Shown piece by piece: positions 1 to 5,079 of a stretch of 11,629 bases of DNA. Origin of the DNA: JAZKIX01 sp040384645 (GTDB lineage: Bacteria; Pseudomonadota; Gammaproteobacteria; Burkholderiales; Burkholderiaceae_D). The stretch is taken from contig JAZKIX010000117.1 in NCBI GenBank assembly GCA_040384645.1, positions 1 to 11,629 of the forward strand, given 5' to 3'. The translations under genes were made by a program, and so were the position numbers. Numbering within the stretch: the first letter of the stretch is position 1; every line of letters starts with the position of its first letter. The notes beneath the pieces are model-generated. The model was not told the DNA's origin and searched no databases. It saw only the letters and a list, made by a program, of their open reading frames with translations.

Positions 1-597
1 CACGCCCTCGCCGACAGGCTCGTCCTTCTGACAGCCCAGCAGCGCCCAGTCGGGATTGGCTTCTGCTGTCTTGCCGTGGCCGGTGACGAAGATCGCGCCC
101 TGGCTCCAGTCGCGGTGAGTCAAGGGAATGCCGATGGAAGCTGGCGCCGCCAAGCCGCTGCTGATGCCATTGACTACCTCAACCGTGATGCCGACGGCTT
201 GCAAATGCTCCCGCTCTTCGCCGCCGCGGCCGAAAATAAAGGGGTCGCCGCCCTTCAGCCGCACCACACATTGACCGGCTTGCGCTTCAGCGATCATCAG
301 GCGCTCGATAAATTCTTGCGGGGTTGACTGACAACCGCCACGTTTGCCGACATTGACGATGCGTGCGCTCGATTTTGCATGTTCCAGCACCGCAGGATTG
401 ACCAGGTCGTCAATCAAGACCACATCGGCACGCGCAATCGCCTTGACTGCTTTCAGCGTCAACAGATCAGGATCGCCAGGACCGGCGCCGACCAGAAACA
501 CAGTGCCAAAAGCAGCGGATTGCGCGGATGTCGGCTTACCTGTCTTGTGCATCGATTTATGCTTTGCTTTGTTCATCGGACTGGAATGGTTTTTCAT
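1..597 (-). CDS. cobA: Uroporphyrinogen-III C-methyltransferase (SUMT), C-terminus cut by window edge
   Basis: SUMT uses two S-adenosylmethionine to convert uroporphyrinogen III to precorrin-2 in the cytoplasm, the first step towards siroheme and cobalamin. Read on the minus strand, the 199 visible codons show the family motifs in order: the SAM-binding loop GAGPGDPDLLT (about residues 37-47), VRLKGGDPFIFGRGGEE (about 112-128), and the IPLTHRDWSQGAIFVTGHGK stretch (about 157-176). The frame is open to the left edge, so the C-terminal part is missing. Several in-frame ATGs exist (615, 597, 576, 552). I chose 597 because AAGGCAG lies about 7 nt upstream; 576 is a fair alternative. Either start overlaps the 3' end of ybiB, suggesting translational coupling. 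In this setting the likely job is siroheme supply for assimilatory nitrite reductase. Function is secure; the exact start is not. Confidence 0.93.
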   Translation of the reverse strand, partial: MKNHSSPMNKAKHKSMHKTGKPTSAQSAAFGTVFLVGAGPGDPDLLTLKAVKAIARADVVLIDDLVNPAVLEHAKSSARIVNVGKRGGCQSTPQEFIERLMIAEAQAGQCVVRLKGGDPFIFGRGGEEREHLQAVGITVEVVNGISSGLAAPASIGIPLTHRDWSQGAIFVTGHGKTAEANPDWALLGCQKDEPVGEGV

Positions 598-1576
598 GAG
601 AATTCTGCCTTGCATGTAATTGACCAGATACAAGCAAACATTGTTCCACCTGTTCCAAAATGGGGACAGGAATCGGCACTTCTCCCCGTAACGCCGCCTG
701 TATCCACGCTGCCGTCGTTGCGGCATCGCGGTTGGCCGGCAAAGGAGGCATTTCATCTACAAAACCTTGCTTTTGCACTATTAAAGTGCGCCCCCCACCA
801 TGAAACCAGTCGATTTGCTGCGCTCTTTTCGCGTTTGCCACCGTTTCGCCTTCTGTACCGCGCATTAGGAAAGCATCGCCGCGCTCTATTGGTGCAGCGG
901 TGGTGAAATAGGTGCCCAACATTTCCAGATATTCGGGGTGGGTGTACGACACCAGACGCAAGGCCGGGCCTGAAAACGGCTGCATGATCTTGACCAAGGT
1001 GTGAGTCGAGCTGCGCACGCCCAAAATCCGCCGCATTGCCAGCAAACGCGCCATTTGCGGTGCAATCACGTCAATCGGCATAAAACTGGGTTGGCAGCGC
1101 GCCAGATCGTCCTGGGATTGCGTCACGCTGGTGGCAAAGGACAAGCCCATTTCAAGGAAAATTTCCGCAGTCGTCACGCGCCCTGGATCGTTAGTCACGC
1201 CATGCACCAGTACCGGCGCTCCGGCGCGCGCCAGCAGGAGCGCTAGCAACGGCGTCAGATTGGGCATATGGCGCGAGCCGTTATAGCTGGGGATCACAAT
1301 CGGTGCATACACGCTGTCGGCCGGTGCGCGTAGCGGTGGGAACGAAGCTTCGGCCGCATCGAGAAATCCGGCGATTTCCGCCACCGACTCGCCCTTGATC
1401 CGCATCGCCAGCAAAATCCCCCCCAATTCCAGGTCGGACACGCGGCCATCCAGCATTGCGGCGTATAAATCGTGGGCATCGGCCCGCGACAAGCTGCGCG
1501 CGCCATCCTTGCCGCGCCCGATTTCCTTGATGAAACGGGCAGCGGCAAAAGCTTCTTTGTTGGTTGAAATGTTCAT
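557..1576 (-). CDS. ybiB: YbiB/TrpD2-family DNA-binding protein (anthranilate phosphoribosyltransferase-like fold)
   Basis: This 339-residue protein resembles the glycosyltransferase-family-3/TrpD fold but matches the YbiB (TrpD2) branch, whose E. coli member binds nucleic acid rather than making phosphoribosylanthranilate. The N-terminal helical part (about residues 1-75) carries the LDGRVSDLELGGILLAMRIKGES pattern typical of these folds. Where TrpD has its glycine-rich GTGGD phosphate loop, this protein reads PSYNGSRHMPNLTPLLALLL (about 97-116), so the catalytic loop is not conserved. RGTEGE occurs near residue 240. Its length is near that of E. coli YbiB. The ATG at 1576 has no strong ribosome site, but the reading begins naturally there. 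It is first in a ybiB-cobA unit, overlapping cobA, and the regulatory module at 1655-1727 lies about 78 nt upstream. Its role in nitrate or siroheme metabolism is inferred only from position. Confidence 0.85.
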   Translation of the reverse strand: MNISTNKEAFAAARFIKEIGRGKDGARSLSRADAHDLYAAMLDGRVSDLELGGILLAMRIKGESVAEIAGFLDAAEASFPPLRAPADSVYAPIVIPSYNGSRHMPNLTPLLALLLARAGAPVLVHGVTNDPGRVTTAEIFLEMGLSFATSVTQSQDDLARCQPSFMPIDVIAPQMARLLAMRRILGVRSSTHTLVKIMQPFSGPALRLVSYTHPEYLEMLGTYFTTAAPIERGDAFLMRGTEGETVANAKRAQQIDWFHGGGRTLIVQKQGFVDEMPPLPANRDAATTAAWIQAALRGEVPIPVPILEQVEQCLLVSGQLHARQNSHEKPFQSDEQSKA

Positions 1577-1654
1577 GCGCGAAGCTTACTACGAATGGCG
1601 TTATTACGATCCATACCGTATTTTTTCGGCAAATGATGTGTTTTACAGATAAAA

Positions 1655-1727
1655 AATACTGCCACCAGTATTAAATAACACCCAATGAATAGCTGCGGGA
1701 TAGCATATGTTTCGGCATATACTCCCC
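1655..1727 (-). promoter_or_regulatory. Composite regulatory module upstream of ybiB-cobA (copy B)
   Basis: On the plus strand a palindrome AATACTG-CCAC-CAGTATT occupies 1655-1672, its right half extended as CAGTATTAAAT. Exactly 39 nt after CAGTATTAAA (ending 1675) lies GCATATACTCCCC at 1715-1727. The same two elements with identical 39-nt spacing occur upstream of nirD (8377-8453). In the direction of transcription the 13-bp box is distal and the palindrome proximal, 78 nt before the ybiB ATG. If the TAATAC inside TTTAATACTG is the -10, the distal box would centre near -57 and the palindrome would overlap the -10, as expected for an activator site plus an operator. That assignment is inference; the repeated sequences and spacing are read directly. 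Confidence 0.72.
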
Positions 1728-1743
1728 AAGAAATTCATTTCTC

Positions 1744-1778
1744 CAAATAGCCTGCCAATATCGCCAATCCGCTATTTG
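1744..1778 (-). other. Hairpin overlapping the esterase stop codon, terminator-like without U-tract
   Basis: A perfect 8-bp inverted repeat, CAAATAGC (1744-1751) and GCTATTTG (1771-1778), encloses a 19-nt loop and overlaps the TAG stop of the esterase gene. No T-run follows on the minus strand, so it is not a classic Rho-independent terminator. It may still shield the 3' end of the esterase mRNA. A second short palindrome, AGAAAT-TC-ATTTCT (1729-1742), sits directly between this hairpin and the 13-bp regulatory box. Confidence 0.4.
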
Positions 1779-3682
1779 ACTACATTGATGCGAGAACTCA
1801 CCCGCGTGGTTCCGCTACGGTCGCTATAAAAACTATTGTCGAATGCGCATGACAAGGCAACTTTATTGCTACCCGTCGTCAAAGAGACGCTGGCGGCCCA
1901 ATCGGGCGAAGTCACCGTGCCATTACCTTGTGCCAAATTGAGCGTATTGGTCCAGGTCATCGATGACAACGTCGCAGGAGCTGAGAAATTGGGCGATTTC
2001 CAAGCCGTCCCAGCCAATGCCAACGGCGTGGTGCTAGCGGTGTATTGCCCGTCGACCCCAATAGCAGGCGTGGCGGAATAACACAGTGCGGGAGCGGCCG
2101 CAGGCATCGGTTGATTTAATTGCTGCGACAACAACCATGGCAACAAATTCTGAATGCCGAACGCTGCCTTCCATGTGTTGGCGTCATGCCCGCTGCCCTG
2201 GAACAGGGTGGAAATAATATTTGCTCCAACATAGGACAAATCGTTATAGACCGCCTCGTTAGAGCACATGCCATCTCCTACGCCACACATATTCCACATC
2301 GGCACATGTTTAATCGATTTCATGACTTCGACGCCACGGCTATAGCCTGACATGTGAATCGCCGCAGCATACCGGTCCGGGTGCAAAATCAATTGATCCA
2401 TTACGCCAAAACCGCCATCCGACAGGCCTGTTATATAAATCCGGTTCGGGTCGATATTGTGGCCTGCCTTGATTTGGTCGATCATGATGGACAAAAACCG
2501 ATCCATATTCGGATTTCCCCAACTGGCGTAATAGCCGTCGGTGCAGCACTGCGGGATAGCCAAAAACACAGGATAGTTACTGCGGTTAAAACCGTTCACC
2601 AAGGTAACAGGGCCGTGCTCGAATGCGGCCCACATGTTCTTACCGTTATTTCCGCCCCAAGTCCCGCGCTCGCCATTGCCATGCATGAAGATAATGAGCG
2701 GATAAGCGGTCCCGCTGTTGTAATTATCGGGCGTCCAAAGGTTATATGGCATGTTCGTGTCAAGCGGAACGCCGTCGGCTGCCCAGCTAGTCTGGCAGTC
2801 GAAGGTGCCGGTCCAGACTTCTTTTTCCGTGCCGATGCATTTTAGTTGCGGACCGCTATAGTGCGCCGCAAAACGCGGAAAATTCGTCAGGTTATTGACG
2901 GGATCGATGAATACCACCGGCTTATTTGACAATGTCGGCGCCACCGGCGTAGTACCGTTATTGACAATCGCGTTGGTCGTGACGGACAGCGCGGTGCTGC
3001 GTGCCGACCAGTTGCCGGCCGCATCACGGGCGCGCACACTGAAACTGTATGCGGTATTGGCGCTCAGGCTATTGATCGTCAAACTCAAGCCACTGGTGGT
3101 CTGGCCGGTCGAAATGCCGTCGCGGAATACCTCGTACAAGGTCACCGCAACATTATCGGTCGAGGCGCTCCATTTCAAACTGACACTAGCCGAGGTCTTG
3201 CCAGTCGATTGCAGTCCACTTGGCACGCTCGGTGCCGATACGTCATTCAAAGTAAAAGTTGCAGTGGCTGTTTTCGCTGCATTCGCCAATACGGTGCAAG
3301 AGGTGGAAGTCCCGCTGCAAGCGCCGCCCCAACCCGAAAAACTCGATCCGCTTTGCGCTGTCGCTAATAGGCTGATCGAGGTATTGCCCGCATAAAGATG
3401 GTTGCAAGTCGTGCCGCAATTGATGCCGCCGAGATTGGTCGAGGTCACGGTTCCGCCTCCGCTGCCGGCCTTGCTGACACTGATCAAATAATTGACCATA
3501 TTGGTTGGTGCATTATCGCCAAGCAGCAAGGCAATCAGGGGCGCGAGCCATTTAGGACTCGACGGGTTCGGCGCTGCGACCGACGTTTCCGCCGCAAATA
3601 CCGAGGCTAGCGGGCTGCCAAGCATGAGACCCAATACAAGCGATAACATAATTCGACGGACGAATGAAATACTTGCTGGCAT
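1772..3682 (-). CDS. Secreted multidomain alpha/beta-hydrolase (PHB-depolymerase/carbohydrate-esterase-like)
   Basis: This 636-residue predicted exoenzyme starts with a signal peptide: MPASISFVRR, a hydrophobic core at about 11-22, and likely cleavage after SVFA near residue 30. Next comes an InlB-type bacterial repeat domain (about 66-145: SVSKAGSGGGTVTS, paired cysteines, FSGWGGACSG). A fibronectin type III domain follows (about 150-237, ending YSFSVRARDAAGNWS). The hydrolase domain covers about 255-520. It has an oxyanion-loop motif HGNGERG (334-340), a nucleophile elbow GLSDG with Ser421, a probable His499 in GSGHD and a possible acid Asp470. Residues 530-636 form a beta-rich tail I do not recognise. 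An upstream in-frame TTG at 3730 exists, but the ATG at 3682 places the signal peptide at the N-terminus and is preferred. The substrate is not evident: polyester, acyl-carbohydrate or peptide are all possible. It has no apparent link to nitrate metabolism and looks like accessory content. Confidence 0.85.
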   Translation of the reverse strand: MPASISFVRRIMLSLVLGLMLGSPLASVFAAETSVAAPNPSSPKWLAPLIALLLGDNAPTNMVNYLISVSKAGSGGGTVTSTNLGGINCGTTCNHLYAGNTSISLLATAQSGSSFSGWGGACSGTSTSCTVLANAAKTATATFTLNDVSAPSVPSGLQSTGKTSASVSLKWSASTDNVAVTLYEVFRDGISTGQTTSGLSLTINSLSANTAYSFSVRARDAAGNWSARSTALSVTTNAIVNNGTTPVAPTLSNKPVVFIDPVNNLTNFPRFAAHYSGPQLKCIGTEKEVWTGTFDCQTSWAADGVPLDTNMPYNLWTPDNYNSGTAYPLIIFMHGNGERGTWGGNNGKNMWAAFEHGPVTLVNGFNRSNYPVFLAIPQCCTDGYYASWGNPNMDRFLSIMIDQIKAGHNIDPNRIYITGLSDGGFGVMDQLILHPDRYAAAIHMSGYSRGVEVMKSIKHVPMWNMCGVGDGMCSNEAVYNDLSYVGANIISTLFQGSGHDANTWKAAFGIQNLLPWLLSQQLNQPMPAAAPALCYSATPAIGVDGQYTASTTPLALAGTAWKSPNFSAPATLSSMTWTNTLNLAQGNGTVTSPDWAASVSLTTGSNKVALSCAFDNSFYSDRSGTTRVSSRINVVK

Positions 3683-4050
3683 GGCGTTCACACTTTCATG
3701 TTGACTATTTTTCGCACGAGGAAGCAACAAGAATATGGTTGCCGATGACGCTCACGCCACCACTATGCTCAGACAAGCGCCCCGATGTGCTCGCGAGCTT
3801 AGGACAAGCGTTACCTCGGCGCAAGAGCGGAACGGCGCCAAACCGCATGATTCAGAAATTATTCAGAAAATCCTAGGCGCCTTCCACATATCACTGCAAC
3901 AACGGAAGCTGCAGCAGTCGGCCAAGATAATTTTGCGTAAGTCCTCGCTATGAAAGTGAGTAGCGACCCTAGGCAGCGCGATGGGTTTGCGCACATATAC
4001 AGAGCATGCGGATGACCGCACCGGCGAGGTCGCCGATGCGGAGACTTCAA
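3683..4050. other. 368-bp gap without a supportable gene
   Basis: I see no convincing coding region here. The short open frames on both strands lack ribosome sites and protein character. It must hold the promoter of the esterase gene on the minus strand, but I cannot point to a clear -35/-10 pair. Minor structure: a short hairpin CGGCG-AGGT-CGCCG near 4022-4035 just past the neighbouring gene's stop, without a T-run, and two copies of CCTAGGC about 97 bp apart (near 3872 and 3968). None of these amounts to a defined element. Confidence 0.5.
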
Positions 4051-4878
4051 TCATGCCCACACGATGTTTTCAAGATTAAAAACAAAAGGCGTCGAGTTGG
4101 CACCAGGGCCACCGCCGGTCATGACGATGTCTGCGCTGGTGATGCCCAGCAAGGACAACTCAGTATTCACATCGGAGATAATGGCCGAATCCATCACCTG
4201 GCCTGCTTCTACTTTCGAAACCACACCGATCCACAGCGTCGGCTTGAATTCAAACACGGCCCGCTGCTGCGGTACAACCGAGGTTTTAATCGCCAACAGA
4301 CGACCGTCTTTAAAGATGCTGGCATTGATTGCACCCATGGATAAATTGTTGCGTATATGCACTTCTTTCGGGCTAGTGGCTTGACCAAGATAGGACAAGG
4401 TGTCGCTTGATCCTGTCAACGATACATGGAACATCTGGCCATTTTGTGCTGCCAACTGCGGCGTGTAATTGCCAAAACTATCGTTCGTCGCGACAGTCAT
4501 TGCCATCGGATAAGTAAAAGGATGGTTGCTGCCTTGGCCGCAGTATTTGATCACGGTCCAGGCCACCGCCGGCTCATCGATATCGGTGGCGAGGTTTTTT
4601 TGGAAAATAACGATTTGCGAGTTATTTACATCATTCGACCTGTTGATGAAATTGAGTTTGACCTCCGATTGGTCTCTACTCAGTTCATGTACCAGTTCGT
4701 TGTTTTGGAAAGTGGCAATTTCCGAATGACCCGTATCGTTTGAATCGTTGATGAAATTGGATTTGACATCCAATGGGGCTTGCCCCGGTTCCTGTACCAG
4801 TTTGCTTTTTTGGAAAGTGACTACTTCCGAGTTATCCCTATCGTTTGAATCGTTGACGAATGTGAGTTTGACGTCCAA
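4051..4878 (-). CDS. Unrecognised protein with three N-terminal 35-residue tandem repeats
   Basis: I do not recognise this family. The frame opens further upstream (to a TTG at 4968), but I place the start at the TTG at 4878, because GGGAG sits 8 nt before it and the first repeat begins exactly there. This gives 275 residues. Residues 1-35, 36-70 and 71-95 repeat the pattern (L/S)(D/E)VKxxFINDSNDxxxSEIxxFQK. The third copy runs into a C-terminal domain of about 180 residues, with AVAWTVIKYCGQG, FGNYTPQLAAQNG, VFEFKPTLWIGV and TSADIVMTGGGPGANSTPF. There is no signal peptide, membrane segment or recognisable catalytic motif. The alternating polar/hydrophobic pattern suggests a soluble beta-rich protein. 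The gene looks AT-richer by eye than its neighbours, which fits acquisition by transfer. It stands alone between nasA and the esterase gene. Confidence 0.75.
   Translation of the reverse strand: MDVKLTFVNDSNDRDNSEVVTFQKSKLVQEPGQAPLDVKSNFINDSNDTGHSEIATFQNNELVHELSRDQSEVKLNFINRSNDVNNSQIVIFQKNLATDIDEPAVAWTVIKYCGQGSNHPFTYPMAMTVATNDSFGNYTPQLAAQNGQMFHVSLTGSSDTLSYLGQATSPKEVHIRNNLSMGAINASIFKDGRLLAIKTSVVPQQRAVFEFKPTLWIGVVSKVEAGQVMDSAIISDVNTELSLLGITSADIVMTGGGPGANSTPFVFNLENIVWA
4594..4878 (-). repeat. 105-bp tandem repeat array in coding sequence (2 full copies plus about 75 bp)
   Basis: Successive units begin at 4878, 4773 and 4668, an exact 105-bp period. By hand alignment units 1 and 2 share about 81 of 105 bases, including the shared stretch CATCAACGATTCAAACGAT except for one base. 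Unit 3 is more diverged and merges into the unique C-terminal domain. DNA-level similarity plus an unchanged reading frame points to internal duplication rather than convergence. Confidence 0.85.
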
Positions 4879-4886
4879 TTTGGTTT

Positions 4887-4891
4887 CTCCC
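4887..4891 (-). promoter_or_regulatory. Ribosome binding site deciding the TTG start of the repeat protein
   Basis: The minus strand reads GGGAG, then AAACCAAA (8 nt), then TTG. This is the only good Shine-Dalgarno/start pair in the upstream open frame, and it coincides with the first repeat boundary. Confidence 0.6.
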
Positions 4892-4983
4892 AGTTGAAGA
4901 ATTACGAAGTCTCGATTTGCCGTTTTTCTCGAATACGTTTGGCACCAAATTAGCCGGCGCAATGCCAATAATTTCGAAGAAAA

Positions 4984-4992
4984 ATATTACCA
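4984..4992 (-). promoter_or_regulatory. Possible extended -10 promoter for the repeat-protein gene
   Basis: The minus strand reads TGG-TAATAT, resembling an extended -10 (TGn plus a hexamer matching TATAAT at 4 of 6). It lies about 106 nt upstream of the TTG start in an AT-rich gap (4879-5079). No convincing -35 is seen at the standard distance. The gap also holds two direct copies of CAAATTAGC (plus strand, 4946-4954 and 5012-5020) 66 bp apart, and no clear terminator for nasA. Confidence 0.25.
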
Positions 4993-5079
4993 TAATGAAA
5001 TGGCTTTTTAGCAAATTAGCTTCGTAAAAATTTGTCTTCAAGCAAGAGGCGCGGGTGCATCAAATCAAACCAATTCAAC

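Noticed and set aside
2895..3395. Plus-strand frame of 166 codons antisense to the FN3 region of the esterase
   Set aside because: It is a complementary shadow of the Thr/Ser/Ala-rich domain; the esterase frame has clear domains and a signal peptide.
3859..4060. Short minus-strand frames in the 368-bp gap
   Set aside because: They lack a ribosome site, have a Cys/Arg-rich random-looking composition, and two overlap in different frames with equal merit.
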